64,000 nucleotides of DNA from Thermococcus peptonophilus (lineage in GTDB: Archaea > Methanobacteriota_B > Thermococci > Thermococcales > Thermococcaceae), in NCBI RefSeq assembly GCF_001592435.1, contig NZ_CP014750.1, positions 1,426,001-1,490,000 on the forward strand. Direction: 5' to 3'. Within the stretch, counting starts at the first letter, position 1; every line of letters begins with the position of its first letter. This document shows, piece after piece, positions 16,175-25,273 of the stretch. The notes beneath the pieces were generated by a model that saw nothing but the letters and a program-made list of their open reading frames with translations, was not told where the DNA came from and did no database searches. Both the position numbers and the translations under genes were made by a program.

Positions 16175-17518
16175 ATGAAGTACGATGTGGTTGTTATAGG
16201 TGGGAGTGCCGGCGGTCTAACGGCCGCGATCTCGGCCAAGAGGTTTTATCCCGACAAAAGCGTCCTCGTGATCAAGAAAGAGGACGTTTCCATGATTCCC
16301 TGCGGGATTCCGTACATCTTCGGTACCCTGAGGAGCGTTGAGGATGATGTTCTTCCAACGGAGAGGTTTCTCAAACCCCTAGGCATCGATGTTCTGGTCG
16401 ATGAGGTCACGGAAATAAATCCCAAGTCCAAGACACTCCTGACAAAATCGGGAAGGGGAATAAGCTGGGAGAAGCTCGTTCTGGCGACGGGGTCAAGACC
16501 TCAGATTCCTGACATCCCCGGCGTTGAGCTTGAGGGTGTGTACACCGTCTCCAAGGACTACCACTACCTCAAAGAACTCCGTGAGAGTGTTGAAGAGGCC
16601 GAGAGTGTTGTCATCATCGGCGGCGGTTTCATAGCCCTCGAAGTTGGGGATGAGATCAGGAAGCTCGGGAAGGACGTTACGATCGTTGTCAGAAGCAGGC
16701 TGTTGAGAAACTCTTTCGACCCCGAATTCAGTGAGATGATCGAGAACAGGCTCAGAGAAGTCGGGATAAACGTTGTTTATGGGCACGTGGAGGGGCTCGT
16801 CGGCAGGGAGAGCGTTGAAGGTGTCAAGCTCGTCGAAGGTAGGGAGATCCCTGCCGATCTAGTAATTCTCTCAACGGGCTACCGTCCAAACGTTGAGCTG
16901 GCAGTAAAAGCCGGTCTAAAAGTTACAAGATACGGCATTTGGACTGACGAGTACATGAGAACCTCCTGTCTGGACATCTTCGCCGTCGGCGACTGCGTTG
17001 AGCACAGGGACTTCTTCACCGGAAAACCCTTCCCACTGATGCTGGCCTCAACGGCAACCTTCGAAGCGAGGATAGCCGGAGCGAACCTCTTCAAGCTCCA
17101 GATAGTCAGGGAGAACAGGAGGACAATAGGCGCTTACTCCACCCACGTCGCCGGCTTAACTCTTGCGGCGGCAGGATTGACTGAGGAAGCCGCTAGAAAA
17201 GAGGGCTTTGAGGTCATTGTTGGACGAGCTACTGGCCCCGACAGGCATCCAGCAAAGTTCGAGGATACCTCTATGCTAACCGCCAAGCTGATATTCTCTA
17301 GGGACAGGGGTGCCATTCTGGGCGCTCAGTTAGCCGGCGGAAAGAGCGTTGGCGAGATGATCAATGTTCTTGCCTTGGCAATACAGAAGAGGCTTACGGC
17401 CAGCGAGCTCTACACCCTCCAGATAGCGACTCACCCGCTCCTCACCGCCTCGCCAGTCGGATACCAGATACTCCAGGCGGCTGAGGACGCCCTTGCGAAG
17501 CTGAGGGCGGGGGCCTGA
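16175..17518 (+). CDS. CoA-disulfide reductase / NAD(P)H oxidase-type flavoprotein
   Basis: 447-residue two-dinucleotide-fold flavoenzyme. FAD site VVVIGGSAGGLTAA (5-18); redox cysteine Cys43 in MIPCGIPY, the single-cysteine active site of CoADR; NAD(P)H site VVIIGGGFIALEVG (about 145-158); second FAD motif FAVGDC; C-terminal dimerisation domain. In Thermococcales these enzymes reduce CoA disulfide, polysulfide or oxygen, so the physiological substrate is open. The start is ATG 16175 after AGGTGA. Confidence 0.8.
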   Translation: MKYDVVVIGGSAGGLTAAISAKRFYPDKSVLVIKKEDVSMIPCGIPYIFGTLRSVEDDVLPTERFLKPLGIDVLVDEVTEINPKSKTLLTKSGRGISWEKLVLATGSRPQIPDIPGVELEGVYTVSKDYHYLKELRESVEEAESVVIIGGGFIALEVGDEIRKLGKDVTIVVRSRLLRNSFDPEFSEMIENRLREVGINVVYGHVEGLVGRESVEGVKLVEGREIPADLVILSTGYRPNVELAVKAGLKVTRYGIWTDEYMRTSCLDIFAVGDCVEHRDFFTGKPFPLMLASTATFEARIAGANLFKLQIVRENRRTIGAYSTHVAGLTLAAAGLTEEAARKEGFEVIVGRATGPDRHPAKFEDTSMLTAKLIFSRDRGAILGAQLAGGKSVGEMINVLALAIQKRLTASELYTLQIATHPLLTASPVGYQILQAAEDALAKLRAGA

Positions 17519-18129
17519 ATTCCCCTTCCATTTTCTAGCAAGCTTTTGAAAAAGCTTGACCAAAAATGTTCTCTTCTTTTTTGAACTTGTCCGTTGGTGG
17601 GCTTATGCACACTCAAAAAGCAACTTTGCGTGGGTTTACTCTCAAAATCTCGTTAATTGTGATTTCAGCTTTCTTTTTATTGCTCAAAGAGCGCTATACT
17701 GGTGGGAAAATCCTGTAAGTCTAGCAATTCGATAAATAAACCTACTCAAAAGCTAGCTTGTTAGAATTGTATACTAACTTTCAGCAATCCTTTGAGGACG
17801 CTTGAACGCTAGTGAGAGCGGCGCTGAAGCTTTTGAAAAAAGCTTCACCAAAAGTTTGTAGCTCTTCTTCGAGGTGGCTTTTATTCGGGATTTTTCACTG
17901 CTAGCGTGCTTGTTTTTGTAGTGAGAATATGTTTAGGGGGCTTCTTAGAAAGGTGTTTTCTTCTCTTTGACGCCCGAAGGCGTTGATTTTGAGTTAAACA
18001 CGTGTTAGCAGGATGAGTTTGGAAGTTCTCACTTTCAAGCACAACTACTCGATGAGAAAAATCACGTGAAATTGGCATTCTGGAAAAGAGCTACAAACCT
18101 TGATGAAACTTTGCCCAGCAAAGTTTCTA
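17519..18129. repeat. Non-coding hairpin-rich block A beside tRNA-Arg(GCG)
   Basis: 611 bp without a credible gene, AT-rich. It holds perfect inverted repeats: CAAGCTTTT/AAAAGCTTG (17539-17558), GAAGCTTTT/AAAAGCTTC (17826-17846), ACGCC/GGCGT around a CGAA loop (17970-17983; UUCG loop if read on the minus strand) and GAAACTTTGC/GCAAAGTTTC (18105-18127). The same motifs with similar flanks (GCTGAAGCTTTT, CAAAAGTTTG, TTTTCTTCT, GATGAAACTTT) recur in block B at 59296-59886. No coding or transposase remnant seen. A shared mobile element or a non-coding RNA gene are both possible. Confidence 0.6.
18105..18127 (-). repeat. tRNA-abutting 10-bp hairpin, copy 1
   Basis: GAAACTTTGC-cca-GCAAAGTTTC, a perfect 10-bp stem with a 3-nt loop. 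It lies 2 nt beyond the CCA of tRNA-Arg(GCG) on the minus strand and is followed by ATCAAGG. It is the same sequence family as 59298-59320 and 59861-59884. Confidence 0.75.
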
Positions 18130-18207
18130 TGGCGCCCCGGCGGGGATTTGAACCCCGGACCTCGAGGTCCGCAGCCTCGCGCCCTATCCAGACTAGGCCA
18201 CCGGGGC
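18130..18207 (-). tRNA. tRNA-Arg(GCG)
   Basis: 78 nt with encoded CCA on the minus strand. The acceptor GCCCCGG pairs with CCGGGGC, and the anticodon loop CTGCGGA reads GCG. Followed after 2 nt by the conserved hairpin of block A. Confidence 0.96.
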
Positions 18208-18233
18208 ACCCCGCTAACCCTTCTTGAAGACTC

Positions 18234-18274
18234 TTTATAAATTTAACCTTCGGAACAGACCGAAAGATTTATAA
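18234..18274. promoter_or_regulatory. Mirror-image divergent promoters for tRNA-Arg(GCG) and tRNA-Gly(GCC)
   Basis: TTTATAAA at 18234-18241 is 27-34 nt upstream of tRNA-Arg (minus), and TTTATAAA at 18267-18274 is 36-43 nt upstream of tRNA-Gly (plus). Between them CTTCGG and CCGAAAG form facing purine-rich upstream elements, consistent with BRE sites in opposite directions. Confidence 0.6.
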
Positions 18275-18309
18275 ACGAGTCCCAAATGAGTATCCTACGG
18301 GCTGGAACT

Positions 18310-18386
18310 GCGGTGGTAGTCTAGCCTGGCTAGGACAGCGGCCTGCCACGCCGCTGGCCCGGGTTCAAATCCCGGCCACCGCACCA
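18310..18386 (+). tRNA. tRNA-Gly(GCC)
   Basis: 77 nt with encoded CCA. The acceptor GCGGTGG pairs with CCACCGC, the anticodon loop CTGCCAC reads GCC, and the T loop is TTCAAAT. Confidence 0.96.
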
Positions 18387-18510
18387 CAATTTTCTGAGCT
18401 TTCCAAGCACTCAAAGCCTTCTTCTCATGACGATTTTATTTTGGGTGGCCCTTTTGAACACTCAGTTAATTTAGTTTCCATCTAGTTTAAAACTACGGGG
18501 CTAAAAGGGG

Positions 18511-19581
18511 CTAAAGAGCGTGTTCTCCAGTTTCAATTTTCCTACCCAGCTCAAAAAGCTCCTTAGAAGTTTTTCTTAGCTCTTCATCCTTTGACTTCTT
18601 GGCTTCTTTGAGCATCTCAAAGGCTAAGAACTTGAGAACTCTGGCTATCTTTGGGGGAGTTCCTCTCCATGAAAGAACTTCAAGAATGGCACTTTCGTTC
18701 ACACCGTTTTTCTTTGCAAGTTCGTATGCTACCAGCAGTCTTGGGAGGGGATCAAATACCTTTTGGATGTACTTCAGAGCCTTTTCAGCAGTATAACCGT
18801 AATGGTGTATAAGAGCATATCCCAGAAGGTTGGCAACTTCCAACTGGGAGAATATTCTTTCGACTCTTTCTGTGTGACCTCTTTCTAGGTACTTGATACC
18901 AACTCTCTCAAGGTATGCACTCCTCATGGGCTCGGGAAGCCCTTTGGCAAGTTTTTCGGCATCCTCGAGTTTGCCCTCATCCAAGAGCCTGTTTATGTAG
19001 CTTAGTACATATTCATTGGTCTGCCCTTTCCCTTCAAACTCTGGCTCGAGAGGCCGCCATTTGGGCCCCTTTTCGAAGCGTTCTATCACTCCGGTCTGAA
19101 CCTCCCCCTTTATCCTGTGTAGCGTGGCGCCGGGCATGAGCTTTCCGTCCTTGTAGACAATCCCATGCGGAAGCGGCTTCAGCTCTTTAAGATCCCTTTC
19201 GTCCAGCTTCAGGTCGCTGAGCCTTATCTCAGTCCCTCCGCGTGCAACCGCTATTGCCAGAAGATTGCTTACCGACCTGAAGGCCTTTTTTCTTGTGAAC
19301 TGGTTTTTGATAAGCCTCGCTGCCTCGATTGCCTTCTTGAACTCTCCATTTTTTGAAAAAAGGTAAGAAAGGGAAGCGAGAGTCTCGTCCCTGATCGACT
19401 GCTCTTCTATCTTACTCGCTATCTCAAGGGCTTTCTCGGGTTCACGTTCATAGCTCTCGGCAACCCACCGGAGCGCGTAGGAGCGCCAGTAGGAATCCCT
19501 AATTTTCTGGGCCTCTTTGAATGCCTCTTCCCTTTTTCCATCCCTCAGGAGGGTTTTGATCAGGAAGAGCCTCTCGTCCAT
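18511..19581 (-). CDS. Helical-repeat (TPR-like) protein
   Basis: 356 residues, predicted almost entirely helical with repeats such as YALRWVAESYEREPEKALEI and FSKNGEFKKAIEAARLI, interrupted at about 120-175 by a different segment (LPHGIVYKDGKLMPGATLHR) that may be a small beta domain. No catalytic motif, signal or membrane helix. The ATG 19581 follows GAGGGGTTGAA and lies 1 nt after the uridine phosphorylase stop on the same strand, so the two are probably one operon. Function unknown. Confidence 0.7.
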   Translation of the reverse strand: MDERLFLIKTLLRDGKREEAFKEAQKIRDSYWRSYALRWVAESYEREPEKALEIASKIEEQSIRDETLASLSYLFSKNGEFKKAIEAARLIKNQFTRKKAFRSVSNLLAIAVARGGTEIRLSDLKLDERDLKELKPLPHGIVYKDGKLMPGATLHRIKGEVQTGVIERFEKGPKWRPLEPEFEGKGQTNEYVLSYINRLLDEGKLEDAEKLAKGLPEPMRSAYLERVGIKYLERGHTERVERIFSQLEVANLLGYALIHHYGYTAEKALKYIQKVFDPLPRLLVAYELAKKNGVNESAILEVLSWRGTPPKIARVLKFLAFEMLKEAKKSKDEELRKTSKELFELGRKIETGEHAL

Positions 19582-19582
19582 T

Positions 19583-20416
19583 TCAACCCCTCAGACTTGG
19601 GTGCCACACCTTCTTCCCGGCCTTTTCTTTCTCCTCGTCCCACTCTGCGAGTATCTTGACGGCCTCACTCGCGACCAAAGCCGCTTCCTTCTCTCCTGCC
19701 TTACCAAACTCGTTGGTCACCCTGTTGGCAAAGACTGCGCATACACACCCTGCTCTGAGCCCGTAGATGTTGGCAAGCGTGTAAAGAGTTGCAGCTTCCA
19801 TTTCGAAGTTCGTCACGCGGGCCTGTCTGAGGTCGTCAACGATGTTCCTCGCGAAGCTCGGGAAGTACCCGTTCAGGCCAGGCCTCCCCTGTCCAAGGTA
19901 GAAGCTGTCGGTCGAGGCTGTTATCCCTACGTGGTATCTTACATCGAGGCTCTCGGCGGCCTCTATAAGGGCGAGGGTGACCTCAAGGTCTGCAACGGCT
20001 GGATATTCGACCCTGACGTACTGCTTTGAAGTACCATCGAGTCTCACAGCAGCTTTTGCTATGATGAGGTCTCCTATCTCAATTCCGGGCTGTATTGCGC
20101 CCGTAGAACCAACGCGGATGAATGTATCCGCCCCAATCGCGGCCAATTCCTCGACGGCGATGGCTGTTGATGGACCCCCTATCCCCGTAGAGGTCACACT
20201 TATCGGCACGCCTCTGTACTTCCCGGTGTGCGTCCTGTACTCCCTGTGGAAGGCTATCTCCCTCGCTTCGTCCCAGAGCGAGCTTATCTTGGGCACTCTC
20301 TCAGGGTCTCCTGGAAGGAGGACGTAGCGAGCAACATCGCCCGGCTTGCAGGCTATGTGGTACTGCATCCCCTCTTCAGTCTGGGGTCTTTCGGCTGATA
20401 CGAACTTTTCCACCAT
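19583..20416 (-). CDS. udp: Uridine phosphorylase
   Basis: 277 residues, NP-I nucleoside phosphorylase family, salvaging uridine to uracil and ribose-1-phosphate. Motifs YVLLPGDPERVPKIS (phosphate loop), STGIGGPSTAIAVEELAAIGA, and RVGSTGAIQPGIEIGDLII; VTNFEMEAATLYTLA near 180 is the nucleoside-binding segment with Glu-Met-Glu. The start is ATG 20416 (MVEKFVSAERP) with AGGTGG 6 nt upstream; the GTG at 20425 is that site. Purine phosphorylase specificity cannot be excluded by eye. Confidence 0.85.
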   Translation of the reverse strand: MVEKFVSAERPQTEEGMQYHIACKPGDVARYVLLPGDPERVPKISSLWDEAREIAFHREYRTHTGKYRGVPISVTSTGIGGPSTAIAVEELAAIGADTFIRVGSTGAIQPGIEIGDLIIAKAAVRLDGTSKQYVRVEYPAVADLEVTLALIEAAESLDVRYHVGITASTDSFYLGQGRPGLNGYFPSFARNIVDDLRQARVTNFEMEAATLYTLANIYGLRAGCVCAVFANRVTNEFGKAGEKEAALVASEAVKILAEWDEEKEKAGKKVWHPSLRG

Positions 20417-20476
20417 GGCAACCACCTTTTTAACCTGTGCTTCTTAATTCTCTCAAGACCTAAAAAAGGTGATGGC

Positions 20477-21541
20477 ATGCTCAGGTGTTCGAGGTGCGGA
20501 AGAACATACCCCGAGACGTTTAGGTTGAAGTGCGACTGCGGTGGAACGCTCTTAGTGGAGAAGAAGCACGTTGACTTCTTCGGAAGTCTTATGCCATACT
20601 TTGATGCTAGGAGGTACATCAACTTTCTGCCCGTTAGCGGGCACCTTCTCCCCCCTCCAGTGCCTGCCATAACGCCGACAGTTGAACTTCAGGTCGGCCC
20701 TGTTACTGCCCTCTTCAAGCTCGACTACCTTCAGCCCAGTGGTTCTTTCAAGGACCGGGGGACCTGGGTAACAGTCGCTAAACTTATGGAGGAGGGAATA
20801 AGTGAAGTAGTAATCGACAGCTCAGGAAACGCGGCCCTGAGCCTGGCTCTCCATTCCCTCCCCGCGGGAATTAAAGTCCACACTTTTGTTTCCTATGAGG
20901 CAATGCCATCAAAAATTTCCCTGCTCCAGCGACTGGGGGCAGTAATCCACTTCGTTGATGGAAACAGAATGAAAGTCTACGAAGAGGCCGTTGAGTTCGC
21001 GGAAAGGGAAGGGATAACGTATGTAAGCCACTGGCTTAACCCCTACTTCATCGAGGGGACAAAACTCATCGCCTACGAGTCCTACGAGCAGGTTGGAGTT
21101 CCTGACTATGCTTTCGCCCCAACAGGTTCTGGAACGCTCTTCATCGGTCTCTGGAAGGGCTTCAGGGAGCTTAGGGAGATGGGGGAGATAAACGAGGTTC
21201 CTCGGCTTGTAGCCGTCCAGGCAGAGGGTTACGAAAGCCTCTGCGAACGTTCCCTCATGAAAAACCGCCTTGCTGACGGGATAGCGATTCCCGAGCCTCC
21301 GCGAAAAGAGGATATGCTTAGGGCGCTGGATGAGAGCAATGGCCTCTGCGTAAGCGTTAGCGAGGCCGAGACGAGGGAGGCGTTTGACTGGCTCGTCAAC
21401 GCAGGATTCCTTGTAGAACCGACATCAGCCGTTGTTCTTGCTGGGATGTGGAAGCTCGTGGATTCAGGTGAGATCCCTGCTGGTTCGAAAGTCCTGCTTC
21501 CTCTAACTGGCTCTGGTCTTAAACTAACCGAACGTATTTAA
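20477..21541 (+). CDS. thrC: Threonine synthase
   Basis: 354 residues, fold-type II PLP enzyme converting O-phosphohomoserine to threonine. An N-terminal zinc ribbon (CSRCG, then CDCGG, residues 4-22) precedes the catalytic domain. The PLP lysine is in [11 protein letters not shown] (about residues 91-101), the phosphate-binding loop is [11 protein letters not shown], and a glycine-rich end [10 protein letters not shown] closes it. The GGTGATGGC site gives ATG 20477. It is on the short side for archaeal ThrC, so related PLP lyases remain possible. Confidence 0.8.
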   Translation: MLRCSRCGRTYPETFRLKCDCGGTLLVEKKHVDFFGSLMPYFDARRYINFLPVSGHLLPPPVPAITPTVELQVGPVTALFKLDYLQPSGSFKDRGTWVTVAKLMEEGISEVVIDSSGNAALSLALHSLPAGIKVHTFVSYEAMPSKISLLQRLGAVIHFVDGNRMKVYEEAVEFAEREGITYVSHWLNPYFIEGTKLIAYESYEQVGVPDYAFAPTGSGTLFIGLWKGFRELREMGEINEVPRLVAVQAEGYESLCERSLMKNRLADGIAIPEPPRKEDMLRALDESNGLCVSVSEAETREAFDWLVNAGFLVEPTSAVVLAGMWKLVDSGEIPAGSKVLLPLTGSGLKLTERI

Positions 21542-21576
21542 ACTTTCGAGCTGAAAATTTGGTAGGGGTGATTAGG

Positions 21577-22455
21577 ATGGTGGTGAGATATCCAGCGGTC
21601 GCGGGAAGCTTCTATCCCGCTGGCGAGGAGTTAGTCCCCATGCTGGAGAGGTTTTTCAGTGACCTTGGCGAGGAGGGAAGCGAAAGGAGGATAACCGCAG
21701 GTGTTGCACCTCATGCGGGCTACGTATTCTCAGGCTATACAGCGAGCAGAACCTACAAGGCAATCTTTGAGGACGGACTTCCGGAGACGTTCGTGATCCT
21801 CGGACCGAACCACACCGGTCTCGGCTCGCCGATAGCGGTTCACCCGCCGGGCACGTGGATAACGCCCCTCGGCGAGATAGAGGTTGATGGAGAGCTGGCA
21901 AAGGAGATAGCAAAAATCTCCGGTATAGCTGACCTTGACGACCTTGCCCACAAGTACGAGCACTCCATTGAGGTTCAGGTTCCGTTCATACAGTACCTAG
22001 CAGAGAAGACCAGGAAAGATGTGAAGATTGTCCCGATAACACTCGGTATTCAGGACGAAGACGTTGCCGAAGACCTTGGGAAGGCCGTCTTCGAGGCAAG
22101 TAGGGAACTCGGCAGGGACGTAGTTGTCATAGCAAGCACTGACTTCATGCACTACGGCCCGGTTTACGGCTACGTGCCCTTCAGGGCTAGGGCGGACGAG
22201 CTCCCCCACAGGATAAAGGAGTGGGACTTCAGGATAATCAGGAGGATCCTCGATTTCGACGTCAGGGGAATGTTTGATGAGATAAGGGAGATGAACCACA
22301 CCATGTGCGGGCCAGGAGGGGTTGGGACGGCAATAGTCTACTCCCGCCTTGCTGGAGCAGTAGAGGCTGAACTCCTCCACTACACGACGAGCTTTGAGGT
22401 GAGCAGAAGCACTGATGCCGTCGTTGGATATGCGAGCATAGTCTTCAGGCGCTAG
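21577..22455 (+). CDS. Memo-family protein (AmmeMemoRadiSam system protein B)
   Basis: 292 residues. The Memo fold resembles extradiol dioxygenases; conserved histidines are visible in [15 protein letters not shown] (about 45-59), [19 protein letters not shown] and STDFMHYG. The family's archaeal role is unresolved; it is often linked to AMMECR1 and a radical SAM enzyme, neither of which is next to it here. The start is ATG 21577 after GGGGTGATT. Upstream in-frame codons overlap that site. Confidence 0.85.
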   Translation: MVVRYPAVAGSFYPAGEELVPMLERFFSDLGEEGSERRITAGVAPHAGYVFSGYTASRTYKAIFEDGLPETFVILGPNHTGLGSPIAVHPPGTWITPLGEIEVDGELAKEIAKISGIADLDDLAHKYEHSIEVQVPFIQYLAEKTRKDVKIVPITLGIQDEDVAEDLGKAVFEASRELGRDVVVIASTDFMHYGPVYGYVPFRARADELPHRIKEWDFRIIRRILDFDVRGMFDEIREMNHTMCGPGGVGTAIVYSRLAGAVEAELLHYTTSFEVSRSTDAVVGYASIVFRR

Positions 22456-22490
22456 CGAAAGTGTGATAAGGGTTTTCCATATTTTCTACC

Positions 22491-22573
22491 ATGAACATCG
22501 ACGAGGTCGTTACCAGAATCCTCCAGCTCGGGGCGAGAACGTCAAGTTCATGATTTTGGAGGGTCAAGAATGA
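22491..22573 (+). pseudogene. Possible frameshifted micro-gene upstream of mvk
   Basis: ATG 22491 opens [14 protein letters not shown], then runs out of frame to a TGA at 22551. In the next frame the text continues [13 protein letters not shown] and ends in a TGA that overlaps the mvk ATG (ATGA), the usual coupling geometry. One base missing from the G run near 22531 would join the two parts into about 27 residues. This may be a decayed leader gene or a sequence error; no ribosome site is obvious. Confidence 0.3.
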
Positions 22574-23580
22574 GCGTTAAAAGGGTTCTTGCTTCGGCAC
22601 CGGCTAAAATTATCCTCTTCGGAGAGCACAGCGTTGTCTACGGAAAACCCGCTATAGCAGCGGCCATAGACCTCAGAACCTACGTCAGGGCCGAGTTCAA
22701 CGATACGGGAGCGATAAAGATAGAGGCCCACGACATAAGGACGCCGGGCCTAATAGTTTCCTTCACCGAGGACAGCATCTACTTTGAAAGCGACTACGGA
22801 AAGGCCGCTGAGGTTCTCGGCTACGTCAGGCAGGCGATAGAGCTTGTAAAAGAAGAAGCAGACGTAAACGGAAAGGGAATAACGGTCTCAATAACCTCTC
22901 AGATTCCCGTCGGTGCTGGTCTTGGAAGCTCGGCGGCAGTTGCCGTTGCGACCATAGGTGCTGTCTCAAGGCTCCTCGGACTTGAGCTGAGCAACGAGGA
23001 GGTTGGAAAGCTCGGCCACAGGGTTGAGCTTCTCGTCCAGGGCGCTTCCAGCGGCATCGACCCGACGGTTTCAGCCATAGGCGGCTTCATACACTATCAG
23101 AAGGGGGAGTTCGAGCACCTTCCCTTCATGGAGCTTCCAATAGTCGTTGGATATACAGGTTCGAGCGGTTCAACGAAAGAGCTCGTTGCAATGGTCAGGC
23201 GGAACTACGAGGAGATGCCAGAGATATTCGAGCCTATACTGAACTCGATGGGGAGGCTCGTTGAGAAGGCCAGGGAAGTGATCACATCGGATCTCGACAG
23301 GGATCTGAAGTTCCAGACCCTCGGAAAGCTGATGAACATAAACCACGGTCTCCTCGATGCCATCGGCGTTTCGACCAAGAAGCTCAGTGAACTGGTTTAC
23401 GCTGCCAGAACAGCTGGCGCTCTCGGGAGCAAGATTACCGGCGCTGGAGGCGGCGGCTGCATGTACGCCCTCGCACCGGGAAAGCAGAGCGAGGTGGCAA
23501 CGGCCATAGCGATAGCCGGAGGAACCCCCATGATAACGAAGATAAGCAGGGAGGGCCTGAGGATCGAGGAAGTCGAATAA
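22570..23580 (+). CDS. mvk: Mevalonate kinase
   Basis: 336 residues, GHMP kinase making 5-phosphomevalonate for archaeal lipid synthesis. Motif 1 [20 protein letters not shown] (11-30), the ATP loop [15 protein letters not shown] (about 115-129), and motif 3 [14 protein letters not shown] (about 288-301) are all present; the catalytic Asp is in SSGIDPTVS. The ATG follows GGAGGGTCAAG. It heads a region that also carries isopentenyl phosphate kinase, IPP isomerase and prenyl synthase genes. Confidence 0.95.
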   Translation: MSVKRVLASAPAKIILFGEHSVVYGKPAIAAAIDLRTYVRAEFNDTGAIKIEAHDIRTPGLIVSFTEDSIYFESDYGKAAEVLGYVRQAIELVKEEADVNGKGITVSITSQIPVGAGLGSSAAVAVATIGAVSRLLGLELSNEEVGKLGHRVELLVQGASSGIDPTVSAIGGFIHYQKGEFEHLPFMELPIVVGYTGSSGSTKELVAMVRRNYEEMPEIFEPILNSMGRLVEKAREVITSDLDRDLKFQTLGKLMNINHGLLDAIGVSTKKLSELVYAARTAGALGSKITGAGGGGCMYALAPGKQSEVATAIAIAGGTPMITKISREGLRIEEVE

Positions 23581-23768
23581 TCCGTTTATCTCCTACTATA
23601 ATCTATTTTTAACAATCTACTGGCTGTATCATCAATTTCGGCTTTAGTTCATGGGTTCTATGGTTTGTTCTATCCTGCGCAATTTTAGTCACAAAAAGTT
23701 TTTAAAATGTTATGCGCATCCACTCTAAAGAGAGGTGTGAGATGTTATAATTACCAGGGGGTGAGACC

Positions 23769-24422
23769 ATGGACAAGGAGGTGCGCGAGTTCGAAAAAAT
23801 ACTTGATGGAATAAAGTTTGGGGAGAGCGTGATGGTAGAGTACTCTGGATACTCAGTACCCGCTGAGGGGCTCTATCACCTGGTTAAATGGGCAAAGGAG
23901 AAAGGCCACAAGGTCGTCATTGTGGACATCCTGGACACGCTCTACCTGTATTACCAGCACATAAAGCTCTACGGCAAGGATGCAGAAATACTCAATGACG
24001 TTACTGTCGTCAAGATAGGCGGGAGGTTTAAGGTGGGCAACGTCGCGGGCAGGATCAACATAACCGGGCCAACAATAGGTGAGAGGGCTTTCTCAGAGGT
24101 CTATCAGGATATAGTGAATGACGGCAATGTTGTCACGATAGTCCTCGGCCTAGCCAAGCTCATGATGCTCTACGCAGACTCGAAAAAGGACATCTTGAAC
24201 ATCGTCAACATAATCCTCTCCTACATCGGGGACGAGAAAGTCAAGGGCTTCCACTTTATCAACAGAGACTTGATGAAGGAAGTCTCACCGTACATAATCC
24301 CACTAATAGCTGAGCTGATGACCACCGTGATTAAGATAGAGCGGGTCGACGGAGTGAGCATGATGAGAGTCGTGAGGTCCCTCAACCCAAACATTGAGAA
24401 ATTGGAATTGAAGCTCAGTTAA
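23769..24422 (+). CDS. DUF257-family protein (Thermococcales type)
   Basis: 217 residues, resembling the Pyrococcus/Thermococcus-specific DUF257 family: SVMVEYSGYSVPAEGLYHLV and KGHKVVIVDILDTLYLYYQHIKL suggest a RecA/KaiC-like alpha-beta core without a canonical Walker A motif. Function unknown. The ATG follows GGGGGTGAGACC, and a TATA box (GTTTTTAAAA, about 23698) lies about 65 nt upstream. It is inserted between mvk and ipk but has its own promoter. Confidence 0.75.
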   Translation: MDKEVREFEKILDGIKFGESVMVEYSGYSVPAEGLYHLVKWAKEKGHKVVIVDILDTLYLYYQHIKLYGKDAEILNDVTVVKIGGRFKVGNVAGRINITGPTIGERAFSEVYQDIVNDGNVVTIVLGLAKLMMLYADSKKDILNIVNIILSYIGDEKVKGFHFINRDLMKEVSPYIIPLIAELMTTVIKIERVDGVSMMRVVRSLNPNIEKLELKLS

Positions 24423-24479
24423 TGAAATCCTGACAAATTCTTTAAACTCTTCTTCCCATTTTTTTAGTGGTGATTATGA

Positions 24480-25268
24480 ATGATACTCGTCAAAATAGGC
24501 GGGAGCGTCTTCAGCGACAAGGCTGGAGAGCCAGAGAACTTTGACACCGAAACCGTGAGGAGAATCGCCGGTGAGATAGCCGAGTTCTATCCCAACGAGG
24601 AGTTCATCGTGGTGCACGGCGGGGGCAGCTTCGGCCACTACCACGCGAGCGAGCACGCGATAAGGGACGGTCTCCCTGGAGAGTGGGAATCCGACAGAAG
24701 AAAGAAGATCGGGTTTTCCCTGACGCACCAGTCCATGCTGAGGGCCAACGCCCGCTTTATTGAGGTTTTTCTCTCCCAGAACCTCCCGGCGTTTTCGGTC
24801 TCAACGTCCTCCATCTTCTTGACGGAGAGAGGGGAGATAGTCTACGCCGACATTGAGGTTATCGAGAGGCTCCTTGAACTTGACTTCATCCCCATCCTCT
24901 TTGGTGATGTCTCCGTTGACGTCGCCCAGGGAGTAGACATCCTCTCCGGCGACCAGATAATGGCCTACCTAACGAAGATGCTGAAACCGAAAAAGGCAAT
25001 ATTCCTCATGGACGTTGATGGCATCTACGATGGAAAGCCCGGCGAGGGGACGCTCATTCCGGAGCTTGCCCGCGAGGAAGTTCCTGGCCTCCTCGAAAGG
25101 CTTCACTGCACCGCAGCCGGAACGGACGTTACCGGTGGGATATGCAACAAGCTGAGGAAAGCCTACGAGATGGCCCACTACTCTGAAGTTTGGTTTGTAA
25201 ACGGTAAAGTCCCCGGAAGGCTGAGCGGAGCTATTAGGGGAGACGGCTTCGGGACGAGGCTGAGGTGA
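24480..25268 (+). CDS. ipk: Isopentenyl phosphate kinase
   Basis: 262 residues, amino-acid-kinase fold. It phosphorylates isopentenyl phosphate to IPP, the final step of the modified archaeal mevalonate route. Nucleotide site KIGGSVFSDK (4-13), substrate loop VVHGGGSFGHYHA (about 43-55) with the diagnostic histidine that separates IPK from other kinases, and GTDVTGGICNKL near the end. The stop overlaps the ribosome-binding site and possible start of the next gene. Confidence 0.93.
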   Translation: MILVKIGGSVFSDKAGEPENFDTETVRRIAGEIAEFYPNEEFIVVHGGGSFGHYHASEHAIRDGLPGEWESDRRKKIGFSLTHQSMLRANARFIEVFLSQNLPAFSVSTSSIFLTERGEIVYADIEVIERLLELDFIPILFGDVSVDVAQGVDILSGDQIMAYLTKMLKPKKAIFLMDVDGIYDGKPGEGTLIPELAREEVPGLLERLHCTAAGTDVTGGICNKLRKAYEMAHYSEVWFVNGKVPGRLSGAIRGDGFGTRLR

Positions 25269-25273
25269 TGCTC

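Noticed and set aside
17881-18078. 65-codon minus-strand frame inside block A
   Set aside because: It crosses the ACGCC/GGCGT hairpin and has no ribosome site; block B has no matching frame, so the shared signal is not protein coding.
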